Shown here: one piece after another, positions 30,767 to 41,247 of the stretch | Layout of the letters: each line of letters starts with the position of its first letter | How positions within the stretch are numbered: position 1 is the stretch's first letter | From: Pyropia yezoensis | Taxonomy: Eukaryota; Rhodophyta; Bangiophyceae; Bangiales; Bangiaceae | Length of the DNA: 64,000 nucleotides | Direction: 5' to 3' | Assembly: GCA_009829735.1 (NCBI GenBank) | Contig: CM020619.1 | Location: forward strand, 11,212,375-11,276,374 | Position numbers and translations under genes: made by a program | The notes under the pieces: generated by a model | Told to the model about the DNA's origin: nothing | Seen by the model: only the letters and a program-made list of their open reading frames with translations | Database searches by the model: none

Positions 30767-31520
30767 GGGGGGCGCGCGCGCCGGCGGCAGGAGGGGCTGG
30801 GGAGGCGCGTATGGCCCTATAAACGCCATACAGCAGAGCCCGAAAAGTGGTGTCCCGTCATCGACAGCCCCCCTATCTGCGTAAGCCGCCGCGATCCGCC
30901 TTCCCACCCCCCTTTCCTCCTCACAGGCAACGTCGCAACAGCAGAGGGGCAAACCGATAGGCTGGTGGGAGACGCGAGCGGGAGTACAAGCGAGGGGAGC
31001 AAGTGGGACAGAGGGCGGAGAGGGAGCCCGCTATCCCCCCCCACCCGCAGCCCCCGCCGCGTGAGACCATTCCGGTGCGCGCGGAGGAGGCCGGACGGTC
31101 GCCCTGCCGAGAGCGGCGGGGGCAGGGCCACACGGGCGAGCACAATCACGGGTCCCCATTTCAACGGCATGCGCACACGCCCGAGCGCCGTGGCGCCATC
31201 GCACCGCCACGGCAGGGGCGGTTGGGGGGGGGAAGGTGCGGTGGGAGGCAACCCGGCGCACCCCCCCCCCCAGACCCCAGCGGCCCTTGTGGATCCCCCG
31301 TGGGCCGTGACCCCACAGCGCCGCCGCGGGCGGTTGGACGGGCCGCGACCGTCACGGCCACTGCCAGTTGCGGGCGCCGCCCGCGTGTACGCCGGTGGCC
31401 ACACCACGCCGTCAGGAGAGTGTCACTCAGCCACTCCACCCCCCCCCCATCCGCAACCACCCTCCCCCACTCCCGCACCCCCCACCCAACTGGCTCCCCT
31501 CAGCAAGCTGCCGGCTGCCG
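30767..31520. other. Convergent intergenic spacer with a small hairpin
   Basis: 754 bp between the 3' ends of topA and the zinc-binding gene. GTATGGC (30809-30815) and GCCATAC (30825-30831) form a 7-bp hairpin with CCTATAAAC in the loop, 43 bp after the topA stop; a 3'-end processing role is possible. No gene recognised. Confidence 0.5.
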
Positions 31521-32245
31521 TCACCCCCGACGCGCCAGCCGCACGGCAGCCCAGCGTTCCCCCCCCGCGTCTGCGTGGCGCACATGCCAGCCGATCTTGC
31601 AACCCCCCGCGGCGGCATCGGGGTCTTGGCAGCACCCCCAGCGGCGGGCAAAACGGGGACCCGCCGCCCCGTCCAGCGACGGATCGTCGTGGTGGTGGTC
31701 CTCGTAGAGCGCGTAAACGGCCGTCTGGCCCGTGACAGCGCCGTGAAAGGTGCACTGCGAGGCGGGGAGGAGAAATCGCCCGCAAGGGGGAGGAAGGGGG
31801 GCTGGGACATGAAGAAGAAAAAAAGAGAGAATCAAAAGGGAGCGGCGGACGCAGAGGAGAGACAAAAAAACAGGTGTCAGCCGTCAGAGACGACGACTAG
31901 AAGAGCCAAACAAGGACGGAGCGAAAAGGTGGGCTAGAGCCCCACCCAGGCGCAAGAGGAGAGACCACCTGCGCGAGGACGTACGGCGGACGGGGAGTTT
32001 TCGTCCTCGTCATATTCGCCACCACAGCGCACGCAGTAGGACATGCGGGGGGCCAGCCGCGGCGGGCTGGCAACGGGCAGGCGGCTGCCCGCGAGCAGGC
32101 GCGCAATGACGGCCGGCGCCGCCGCCGGCGGCCGGGCAACAGTGGTGGCCGCCACAGCCGCCGGTGGGCCACGCCGACCCGACGCGGGCGCCAAGGTCGG
32201 GCAGGGCAAGACAGAGAATGCCACCATGGCCACGCCGGCCGTCAT
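31521..32245 (-). CDS. Small CHORD-like Cys/His zinc-binding protein (2 exons)
   Basis: Exons 32245-31985 and 31754-31521 on the minus strand; the donor is GCC|GTACGTCC and the acceptor CCTCGCAG, at a codon boundary. The splice joins MSYCVRCGGEYDEDENSPSA to CTFHGAVTG, then RFARRWGCCQDPDAAAGGCK and GWHVRH. The resulting series CxxC ... N..xxC..H ... WxCC ... GC....H resembles the zinc-binding core of CHORD-type and related Cys/His modules, though spacing differs from canonical CHORD. From the upstream ATG at 32245 the product is 164 residues with a 66-residue Ala/Pro/Arg-rich leader that could be a transit peptide; from the ATG at 32044 it is 98 residues. That the cysteine series is completed only by splicing supports the gene model. 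Function is unknown. Confidence 0.6.
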
Positions 32246-32445
32246 CCAGCCGGCTACGATGCCCCAATGGCCAGGCGTGTCCGCCAGCCTGCTCGCGGCG
32301 TTGCTGCTGTAGCGTGGGCGAAGCGGACGCCTGTAGACAATGCATACACATGTACAGTACCAGACGACGCTTCTGCCCAGCTGTCATGGAGATAGCGAAA
32401 AGGCAGCGAGCTGCAATGAAGACGAAGAGCAAGACACGAGAATCT
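32246..32445. other. Short 5' flank of the zinc-binding gene
   Basis: About 200 bp upstream of the long-form start. No distinct promoter motif is recognised beyond moderately AT-rich sequence at 32330-32445. Confidence 0.4.
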
Positions 32446-32625
32446 ATGGTACGTTGCACAAAAAAGATACATCGAGCATTATTTTCTTTCTTCTCCGGCG
32501 TTGTTCGGGCCACACCCCTCGGCCAATCAGGTGCCTCGGGAATTTGCCCCGGTGTAATGGACTGGTCCTGCTTGATGGTGGGCTCCTTTCGGGTGTGGTG
32601 TGCACGCTCATTAGTCAGGCTTTTG
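32446..32625 (+). repeat. Dispersed repeat R1, copy B
   Basis: Starts ATGGTACGTTGCACAAAAAA and aligns over about 175 bp with copy A at 12615-12792 (reverse strand). Shared blocks include GGCCACAC, CCAATCAGGTGCC, TGCCCCGGTGTAATGG and CTCCTTTCGGG. As in copy A, a GGC/GAC-rich minisatellite follows on the same side. Confidence 0.65.
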
Positions 32626-32689
32626 GGAAAGTGTGCAGGGTTTTGACGGCCGCCGCGGTGGCCACGCCAGGGGTGTCGCCGGTGCTGCG

Positions 32690-33130
32690 GTCGGCGTCGG
32701 CGACGGCGGCGACGGTGGCGACGGTGGCGACGGGCATGGCAGTGACGGCGGCGGCGTCGGTGGCGACGGCCGTGGCGGTGGCGACGGTAGCGCCTGGGGC
32801 GGCGGTGGCGACGCGGTGGCGGGGGCGACGGCCGTGCCGGTGGCGACGGCCGTGGCGACGCGGTGGCGGGGGCGACGGCCGTGGCGGTGGCGACGGCGGT
32901 GGCGACGCGGTGGTGGGGGCGACGGCCGTGGCGGAGGCGACGGCGGTGGCGACTGGGGTGGCGGTGGCGACGGGGTGGAGGGGACGACGGCGGCGGCGGC
33001 GGCGTCGGTGGCGACGGCCGTGGTGGTGGCGACGGCGGTGGCGACGGGCGTGGTGGTGGCGACGGGGGTGGCCGTGGCGACGGGTGTGGCCGTGGCGACG
33101 GGGTTATCCGTGGCGACGGGGGTGTTGGTA
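32690..33130. repeat. GGTGGCGACGGC-type minisatellite
   Basis: About 440 bp of degenerate 12-bp-like units built from GTGGCGACGG and GGCGGTGGCGAC. Open frames across it encode only Gly/Asp, Val/Ala or Arg/Trp repeats depending on frame, so I do not call a gene. Confidence 0.75.
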
Positions 33131-34069
33131 GCTTTGGCTGTGGAGTGGGGGGCTTGCGTTGGTGGCGGTGGAGACGGAGAGCTTTTTCTGACGGTGGGGT
33201 CGGCCACGTGTTTGGGAGAGGGCGGGAGAGGTTGGCAGTATGCGGGGGGGGGGGGGTCGTGGGCGGTGTGATTTATGTGACGGGATGGGAAGCGTAGGTG
33301 GTGGCGGTGTTGCTGGTGGGGTTGTTAGGGGCGGTGATGCCGCCAGCGCTGGGTGAATCGCCGGCGTCGGCACGATTGTTTTTTTATAGTAAAGGAGGGC
33401 GGTCATGGGTGCCTTGTCGACGATGTCATAGCCAGGCAAGGTATCCCAGAATGTCTCGTGCAGGAAATCGGTGGCGGGAGTGTGGGGCGCGGCGGAGCAA
33501 CGCACAATGCATGCAGACTACCCCCTCTCTCGCACCCCCGCGCAAAAGAGAACAGGCGCTTCTTTTCCCTATTTTCTTTTGCGCCCCGGCCCTAGACCAC
33601 AAGAGCCATGCAGACCGTCGCGTTCCGCTTTTTTTTTTTTTCCCTCCCGTCTGCCTCCCATTATCGTCCCCCTCCCCCCGCCTCGCCCACACGCCCGGGG
33701 TGCGTTTTCCTCACCATGGCACGCCCACCACAGCTCATCTAACGTTGAGGCTGGCGGCACCTTCTCCCTGGTTACCCCGTCCCCCCATCCCCCGAGCCAC
33801 GTTGGATGCACCGAGGCTGGCACCACCTGAGTCGCCAACAATGGACCTGTCGTGCCAGGCGGGAGGAAAGGGTGGAAGGGGTTGCTTGGCACTGGCTGGC
33901 GGGAGGGGCAGGACGATGAGAGGGAACCAGAAGGCGAGAGAGGCGCTCTCCGCTTCCTCATCGGGGACCGTCGGGGCGCACGCTAACGGTCTCGAAGCAT
34001 GACTAACGCATGAGCACCAGTCTTGCTCATCGACCAATCACACGAGCGCATTGGTTGGAACTATTTCCT

Positions 34070-34104
34070 CTCGCGAGACCATTTTATACACGAGGTCTCG
34101 CGAG
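34070..34104. promoter_or_regulatory. CTCGCGAGACC inverted repeat around a TATA-like loop
   Basis: CTCGCGAGACC (34070-34080) and GGTCTCGCGAG (34094-34104) are exact inverted copies of 11 bp. The 13-nt loop contains TTTTATACA. Each arm holds a TCTCGCGAGA-like core (CTCGCGAGAC), a palindromic element known in animal bidirectional promoters. No gene start is evident nearby, so regulatory use is speculative. Confidence 0.35.
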
Positions 34105-34420
34105 CGAAAAAAGAATCTGAAAAAAGTGCCCTCCAGCTGTTCCCGCGAAGCTCCCCTATCTCGACTACCCCCCTTCCAAGCCTCAGTTAGCACATGGGCC
34201 CGAATCAGCCCCCGAGCAGTGCAAATCAATGCGAAAAGAAAGGCCCCATTTCAGGTTCGTCAGCATCTGGTCCACTCAGGGTGTCCCTCAGAGCGGTACA
34301 CAAACCAGGAGACCCAAGGACCTCATTAGTTCGCAAGGACCTCTATGATCCTTCTGTCAGCATAGCGGCCGTGGACCCCGTCACGGCCGATGTCCTGCCC
34401 GGGCCCGAGCAGAGAAAAAC

Positions 34421-34451
34421 CTCGATGTATCTTTTTTCTGCAACGGACCAT
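34421..34451 (-). repeat. Dispersed repeat R1, terminal fragment
   Basis: On the minus strand it begins ATGGTCCGTTGCAGAAAAAA and continues GATACATCGAG, matching the first ~31 bp of R1 copies A and B. Similarity then stops, so this marks a conserved terminal block. Confidence 0.6.
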
Positions 34452-34560
34452 ACCCTCATTCGGCCTGGGGGGACTACAACCCCCCAGATTTACGTCTCTA
34501 GGGGGGGTCCCCCCCGGTCCCCCCAGGATCAAGCGGTCCCTCCAGCTACTAAGGACGTTT

Positions 34561-36900
34561 AGGAAATATTAGAGTCAGCGTAGTGACTCAGCCAAAGTTT
34601 TACGGGCGGGTAGCACTGGATGAGCCTTCGTTCCTCTGCGTCGGAGGAACCGCCGTCGACGCCTGGCGGGGTCGGGGGAGGGGGCGGTGGCGGTGGTGGC
34701 GACGGCGGCGGGGGCAGTGGTGAGGATGGCTGGAAGTGGCAGCGACCGCGGCCGCCGGCCGCCGCGGCGCGGTCGTCGCCGTCGACGCTGCTGCTCCCGC
34801 TGCCGCCGCAACTGAGCCGCGGCAGCGGCGGGGGGGGTGGGGGGAGTGACGCGGGGGTGGGTGGGGCAGGGGGTGGAGGGCATCCCACGCTGCCCCCCCC
34901 GCTCGGCGACTGGACGGGGGAGGGGGTGGGGGACAGGCGGCAGCGTGGGCGATGACACCTCTGAAGACGTTCCCACCGACGCGGATACGGACTGCGGCGC
35001 GGGATTGGACTACGGCAATGGCGACGGTGCATAGTGCGCGACCGCGTCGGTGTCGTCGGCGGCGTCGGCCGGGGAGGGGGGGGGGGCGGGCTTGTCGGGG
35101 TTGGGCTCGCTGTCGTCAAGGGGAGGCACTTGTCGACGGGCGCTGCGGCTGGACGCGGGCGAGCGGGGAGGGAGCAGGGGGGTGCGCTGGTTGGCATTGA
35201 TGCGGCCGCAACGACCGAAGCTTGGTGCGGCCGCGGCGCTGGCGGGGAGGTTGTCGCGGCGCCCGCGGGCGGCGGCCGATGGGGGCCACACCGACCGCGT
35301 TGGCGGCGGTACCGGCGGCGGCGGTGGCGCTGCCGCCGCCGGCGCCCCGAACGGCGGGGTGCGCGGCGACGCCGACGGCGCTTCTTCCGGTTCTCAACGC
35401 TACGAGAGACACCCTCACCGTTGCCACCAACTTGGTGGAGGTTACTGTGAGCGGGTTTTGCCACACGGAGGACGCGTGTAGTGCGACTTGTGGATCCATG
35501 CGAGCGGGGGCAGAGGGCGAGTCGGGAAAGCCAGCACACGATGTGGAGGATCACGCCTTGTACGATGGTTTACTCGCTTGCCGCTCGTCATCCTCCGGGG
35601 GAAGTGGATATTGGAGCAGGTGACCTCGGGGCCTCGTTGTGCGGGCAAGTGTGGGACTGTTACAACGCACTGCCGTGCGTCAGCAACCCCGTGTATCACC
35701 CTGCAACGTTCGCGTCATCTCGCACGCATGTGTATGCCTTTAGATCTCCGGCAACAAGACGGTTCTTATTCCACGTTTGCACGTCTGGTGGCACTAGTGT
35801 GTCGAAGGGCGAAGTGACCATGCTCAATCGCCTTTCTCGACGGGTCGAAGACGGGACCGGCTCGACTACCCGACCCATCAAGGACGCCATCAAGTCTCCA
35901 ACCGCCATCAAAGAGGCCGCTCAGATGGAGGAGAAGCGACTGTTGCAGTCGCTTGGATGGAAGGAGGCCGACGCTCCCACCTGTAAGGATTTCCCCCCTA
36001 ATCCCATGCCTCGTACCTAAGGGATGATATCTGGGACCTTTCCTTACAAATCCTGCCGAACCAACTCCTGGCAACATGTGTCAATTCTTTGTATTGTGGG
36101 GCATGACGCGGTGTACCTTCCAGACTCAAGATGGGTCAGCCGCCGTCTCACGGTGTCTGCTAGCCGCACGACAGCAGCCATCGACAACCCATCATGGCCT
36201 GTCGAAAGGCGCCACCGTCAGCACCCATGACGAGCCACATCTGCCAAAGCTGGCGAGTCCGTTACAATGTCCTCGCTGCAGCATTGCAGCGATGTGACTG
36301 GCTAGCCGGCTGGCCGATTCGGTCGACTCGATCGAACCGTGCTTACGCGCCTCTCGGACCTTCGAACCGACTGGCGTCTGGGGCTGGCTGGGACGGCGCA
36401 CTAGGCGCCGCACGCCGGACCCCTTCGTTTAGGGCAAACTGGGGCTGCACTCCTTTAGTGCGCACGCCCGCCCATGCTTTGTTCTGAGAGCCATGCTTTG
36501 TTTTTGGGCCGTTTTGTGCCTGCCGGCGGCGCGACGGGGAAACGCATGCTTTGGGGCACCTCGGGTGCCCCGACGCGAATATATAGGACCTGGGTGTCGG
36601 CGCCACCGGGGGAGACGGGAGGGGCAACCACAGACACAGACCAAAGACGACCTTAACCCTTTGAACCCCCTCGATCACCACCGACGTCGCGCTGCCTTCT
36701 TCCCCAGGCCCACCATCGTCACCATCTCCATCCTCTTCCCCGCACCCTGTCGCCCGATTGGCTGGCACGGGTCGCTGACACCATCACGAGGACGTTGAGG
36801 GCTGCCCAAGTGTGGGTGGTTCCTCACACCACCGTGCTTGGACCACAGCGGATCATATGCGGCAGCGGCATGGCGAAGGTTATGAAAGCAGTCGCCTCGG
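34561..36900. other. GC-rich DNA before the transposase, no certain gene
   Basis: 34600-35400 is GGC/GTC-rich; a proline-rich frame on the minus strand and glycine-rich frames on the plus strand are compositional. At 35640-36020 (+) a less repetitive frame encodes SRRVEDGTGSTTRPIKDAIK and AAQMEEKRLLQSLGWKEADA. It looks protein-like and could be an N-terminal part of the adjacent transposon, but I cannot assign it. 36020-36900 shows nothing recognisable. Confidence 0.45.
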
Positions 36901-39089
36901 CACTGGCTATTCGTTGGGAGCGTGGTGGTGATACCTGAAACTGTCGCGAGGGTGTGCGCTACGACCTGCCCAGCTGTGATGCAAGCAAAGACTGTGCGTT
37001 GGAAGGCGATTCAAGCAATGCTGAGAGTCCTCGGGTTGAAAGAGAGTGCCGCGATCGCACTCCTGACCTCGACGAGTGTGGTGAGTCCCGGCTGTCACCG
37101 ATGCAAAACGACGACGTGTTACGTGGCTACTTCGGTGGGAAAGTGTACGAGGCCCAGAGAGCCAACATGGTCAAGATTCTCGGCATCGGTGCGCTCATGT
37201 TGGCTTTGGCTCTCTGTTCGGACGGTACTGTCGTGACCACCTCCGGAGGTAAGGCATGTCGCTCTGTTCCTTTGGCGACCATTGGGTTCACTCCACAATG
37301 TTTGGCGCCACGGCTTGCTCGCGCCACGGCTTGCTCAGCGTTGCGTTGCTACGTATTTGAGTTGGCTTAACTTGCTGAGGTGTTGCATCGGCTTGCATTT
37401 CGTAGCAGTTTGTTGCGTTACGCGTGGTGTACCATACTGACACCTTGCCCGCATATTTCTTCACCGCAATGCCTTTCCACAGGTGTGTCTGCTTACCCGA
37501 GAAGAATGAGGATCATGAATTTGTTGTCTGGTGTGCCTGTTTGGGTCACTGTTGCATACGTTCCGCGGGTGTGGGCAGACTTCCAGAAGTGCTCGGCACC
37601 CAACGCCGCCGCAGCGTGTGCGCAGGTGTTGCAGCGCACGCTCAAGCTGGCTTTTGGCGATCTGATGCGTGTAAGCCACTTCGGCATTGCGGTTATCATG
37701 ATGGACGGTATGCAAGGCGTTTTATCGCCTCACGTCGTGCCGTATGTCAGTGATCAGCCCGAGGAACGCGACATTGTGTGTCTGAAGAGGCATGGAACGA
37801 AATTCAGCTGTACACCTTGGATGACACCTTTAAGCAGCTGTGGTCGTCGGCCGGGTGTGCCACACCAGCAGCGCAACGTGTTGAAGATGGTGGGCAAGCA
37901 GCTCAAGGGAGCTCAAGGAGAGGGACCTAGGGTGCGGGCGTCGTCATTGATGCAATGGAGATGAATTATAGTGTACACTGCATCGTACCTGCATGGGCAG
38001 CTTGGGCGGGTCCGGGCTCCGGTTGTCTTCTTCTCTACAAGACATTCTGTTTCGACCGCCTACATGTACGTTTACCATTTCGTCTATGTCTCTGCGGGCA
38101 GTGTGCTTTTGTTCATTGTATGTTGCTGTATGTCGCCGTCGTGGGTACCATGTGACTGTATGTGCTTGTCACTTTTTGCGAGTGCTTGCATCTTACTAAT
38201 CATGTACGTGACGACGAAGACGTCGCGCCGCCATGCACTCTTTGCGATGGCCCGGTCGTCTTGTTAGCTAGGTGTTGGATCTTGATATCTGTTGGGAGCT
38301 TACTAAGTGTGTGTACAACTACGAGAAGGCGACTACGAGACAGGGGCTTCCCATCCGTGAGACAGAAACCGAGAAGATACGTCACGCTAACAAGCGGTTC
38401 CGTTTCGCGCGCCGTACCCATAGCGTGCCCTCTGTGGCCCCCGGCTACGTCACGTAAGCCGGGTGTGTTGCAAGACACGCTGAAGGGAAAGGAGCACCGT
38501 GACGCCGTGCATTTCCTGCATTTCGCGGTCGCAGGTCTGCTTTGGCGTAACGCGCATGGCCGTCGATTCCATGGGATATTGACGTGGAGCAATTGTGAGC
38601 TGGCGGCGCTGCTCAGGGACATCTTCGATCCGCGCCCGAAGACGTGGCGCGATGCCAAGGACCAGTGCGAGCGGAGTTTGGACTGGGTGGAGAATGCCTG
38701 CCACGAGCTGTTTGGCGAGACCAACACGAGTAAGGTGCATCGCACTGTATCTCATCTAAACGCTGCGTTCTTGTTGCGCGCGAGCTTGATTGACGGCAAC
38801 ACCGGCGCCAATGAGGCCCTGCACAAGTACGTGAAGCGGGCCTTCCGGCTCACCTACAAGAACCGCGGACATGCAGCGCTTCAGATGGTGTTGGCAGAGT
38901 AGATATCATGGCCCTCATCTCACCGTTGAGGCGGAGCAGAAAGCAGTCAGGCGCGAGGGCAACCGTCGCAGGCGGGTGAGGAAGCGCGGCAGGCCGTCCT
39001 TAGCTGGTGACTTCGCGGATGACTTAAGCCTGCCCAAGCTCTGCGACGCACTGCAATGTGATGCATTTGTGTTATCTTGCAGTCCGGTG
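36900..39089 (+). pseudogene. Plavaka-like (CMC superfamily) DDE transposase, 5' part, degenerate
   Basis: Cut-and-paste DNA transposase. One exon ends at 37248 with ILGIGALMLALALCSDGTVV and TTSGG; donor GGAG|GTAAGG and acceptor TTCCACAG (exon resumes 37483) join it in frame to VSAYPRRM and LLSGVPVWVTVAYVPRVWAD. An aspartate in a SDxT context followed by SAYP, then VSDQPEERDIVCLKRHGT with a later Cys, is the Plavaka/CACTA-related catalytic-region pattern. The C-terminal block at 38480-38902 has KVHRTVSHLNAAFLLR, GANEALHKYVKRAFRLTYKN and LQMVL, matching the conserved helical region of this group. Frame changes near 38455 and 38905 without obvious splice sites suggest decay. The gene is then interrupted by the LTR element at 39090 and resumes at 47933. 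Confidence 0.58.
39085..39089 (+). other. Target-site duplication CGGTG (left), copy 2
   Basis: CGGTG directly precedes the left LTR and is repeated exactly at 47928-47932 after the right LTR. Five bp is usual for Ty3/gypsy integrase. Confidence 0.92.
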
Positions 39090-39558
39090 TGTGGCAAAAA
39101 CCACTTGCACACACGGCACCCAAGTTAGGGCGGTACGCAAGGGCTGCCTCCCATGTCGGGGGAACCGGAAGAAATGCAACTTGCACACGCGCTATCCCTG
39201 TTGTGGAGCAAACCCCCCACGACAAAACCAGAAGATGGTGTGTGAACCAACAGCTTCTTGGTCGGGACGGGGAAGCGAGGCCAAGCCCCGCTGTCCCTCC
39301 CCTTATCCCCCCAGTGTCCCCTCCAATTCTCGCCACTCGAAATCCCCCACCCCAGCACCTGCCCACTGGGCCACACGAAAATTCAAGACGATCAAATGCA
39401 GAAAACCCTCAAATCCACGTTGGATTTACTACTAAGCTAACTATCCCTAACTTAGGGAATAGAGACCCAAATGCATGGGGAGGAACGGGTCAGGCTAGCT
39501 GCCTGCCGCCCCTTGCATGGCACGTGTTGCCCCCCTACCTGGGGTCAATACTGCCACA
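39090..39558 (-). repeat. 3' LTR of family A copy 2 (469 bp)
   Basis: On the + strand it starts TGTGGCAAAAACC and ends CAATACTGCCACA. It pairs with 47459-47927, which has the same length and ends. Confidence 0.95.
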
Positions 39559-39572
39559 CTCCCCTCTCCTCA
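39559..39572 (-). other. Polypurine tract, copy 2
   Basis: On the minus strand GAGGAGAGGGGAG sits immediately before the 3' LTR, identical to the tract in copy 1. Confidence 0.8.
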
Positions 39573-39849
39573 GTTCCGACCGACCCGGTCGGCCCTGCGA
39601 GGGGGCATAAGAACGCACATCGCGGCGTTGTGGGCACGACTTGCTGTCCTCTCGGTACGTCACGCGGACGTGGAGGCGGTTACGGCGACCGCCCCTCTCC
39701 TCAAGCTTGCCCACTTGGCAGCTTGCTCTTATCGGTGCTCACCTTGCCACCATCAAGACATCCCCTTACCTTACCCTGGGCCGCCCCACGCTGGGGAAGC
39801 CACCCGTCTACCCGCGACCCGAGCCCCCCTCAACTCGAGGCGGGTCTCG

Positions 39850-41147
39850 CGCAGCTGCAACCGTATGGGTTCCCGGCGCTACTACCAAGGTTGATCGACC
39901 ACTTTGGCTCCGTCATGCTAACGGCTAGCCCGGACCACCTGGTGTTCGCCATGTTGGCAACCCAGTGGCTCATTGAGGTCTTGTCGACCTGGGTGTCTTG
40001 TGTGCAGCGGCGGGGGATGTTCTGGCATCTATCCCCCCGGCTTATCCAAGGTTTGGAGCAGCTCACCCCTCAGCTAGTTGCTGAGGGGTGCTCATCGGGA
40101 CAGCTCGCTCTACTCGAGGAGATGCTGCGTCTCCATAATCTCATCGAGTGGGAGAGCATCGAGCACAAGTTGCGCCGATCTTCCCACGGGCCCAAGGACG
40201 ATGACACACTTCGCCAGTTCGTCTGGGTCGGCCGTGAACCTCAGGACGGCGGCGTGTTACTCTAGGAGGGGTTGGGCATCGGGGATTACACATATGCCCC
40301 GGGGGTGGAACGCCACACTGCGCCTCCCCCGGACAAGGCAATCGTAGTCGCCGTGGCCTCCCACGACGACTACATGGCTCAACCCACTGCGGGGGCCCCG
40401 AGTAGAGGTCGCAGCTACTCTCGGGCTCCGCCTACTCGGCGAGCCCCTCCGCTTCCTCCTGTCCCATTCCAGCCGCACGAGGACATCCCGATAGGCGTTG
40501 CCGTTGAGTCCTCCACTCCGGTGTCCCCCAACTTGGGGGCCACCCTACTCACGGTCTACCCCAAGTTGGTACTGCCGGCCACGCCCCTGACTTCCAAGAT
40601 GATGATCACCACGTTGGTGCGCACCATTCCTTGGTTGGCCGCGTCGGCTGCAACACTCCAAGTTTCCGAGACTCCTTAACTTGAGGAGCGCGTTCGTACT
40701 GTTGTGGCGACCGCGAGTTGCGAGCCGGTAACGGAGTTCATGACGACCTAGTTGGCTCGTATCGGGTCGACTGTGCCCCAGTTGGCCCCACTTGGGCGCG
40801 GCAAGCGTCGGGCAAGCCGTGCATACTCGCCTCCTCGCCGTCGTCGCCGTCACTCGCCGCGGTCTCCCTCCGTGTTGGAGGACGAGTTGTCTTATTCCGT
40901 CTCGGAGTCCTCTACCCCGTCGGAGACGGAGTCTGTCCGGTGTCTGCGTCGCCAACTTGCACGCAAGACCAATCGGGTTAATAGCTGCGGTCGTCGCCAC
41001 TTGCGCGACCGTGAGGGGCGTGACGGTTCCGACTTGGAGCCACCGCCCCCTCCGACGAGTGGAGAACGATATCGGCGTGGGTCTCGCCGCTCGCCTCCAC
41101 GTGAGGGCGTGGGTCGTGGTGTCGGGGAGTCTAGCATGCGTGCCTAG
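39850..41147 (+). pseudogene. Antisense accessory gene of family A copy 2, truncated and broken
   Basis: This is the homologue of the 647-residue antisense protein of copy 1, at the same position and orientation relative to gag-pol. Similarity starts at PYGFPALLPRL, so the N-terminal ~240 residues are deleted. TAG replaces an arginine codon near 40263, a stop follows SETP near 40678 and another stop lies near 40748 before the RS-rich tail (SRAYSPPRRRRRHSPRSPS) to 41147. Many replacements between the copies are conservative (Leu/Ile, Leu/Phe, Asp/Glu), suggesting past constraint on the protein. Confidence 0.7.
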
Positions 41148-41247
41148 TTGGCAGCTGCCTTTGTTGTGAGAGTGTGTGTGTGGGTTAGGGCTGTAGTTGA
41201 AAGCCACCTTGCGTACCACTTCGACTTGAAGCACTCTCTTGGAACCG

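Larger units (their letters stand above)
33131..34560. other. Intergenic, no gene recognised
   Basis: Mixed composition with pyrimidine-rich stretches (33630-33690). It includes the CTCGCGAGACC inverted repeat and a 31-bp R1 fragment, listed separately. No protein domain recognised. Confidence 0.55.

Noticed and set aside
32340..33300. Gly/Asp, Trp/Arg or Val/Ala repeat proteins over the minisatellite
   Set aside because: All three forward frames are open because of the 12-bp repeat; no independent sign of coding.
34559..35554. Long proline/arginine-rich minus-strand frame
   Set aside because: Opposite-strand reading of a GGC/GTC-rich stretch; both strands are open in several frames, there is no domain and codon usage follows the repeat.
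37380..38267. Separate small membrane proteins in the transposase region
   Set aside because: Hydrophobic frames at 37971-38267 fall in T-rich, intron-like sequence of the degenerate transposase gene and lack supporting signals.
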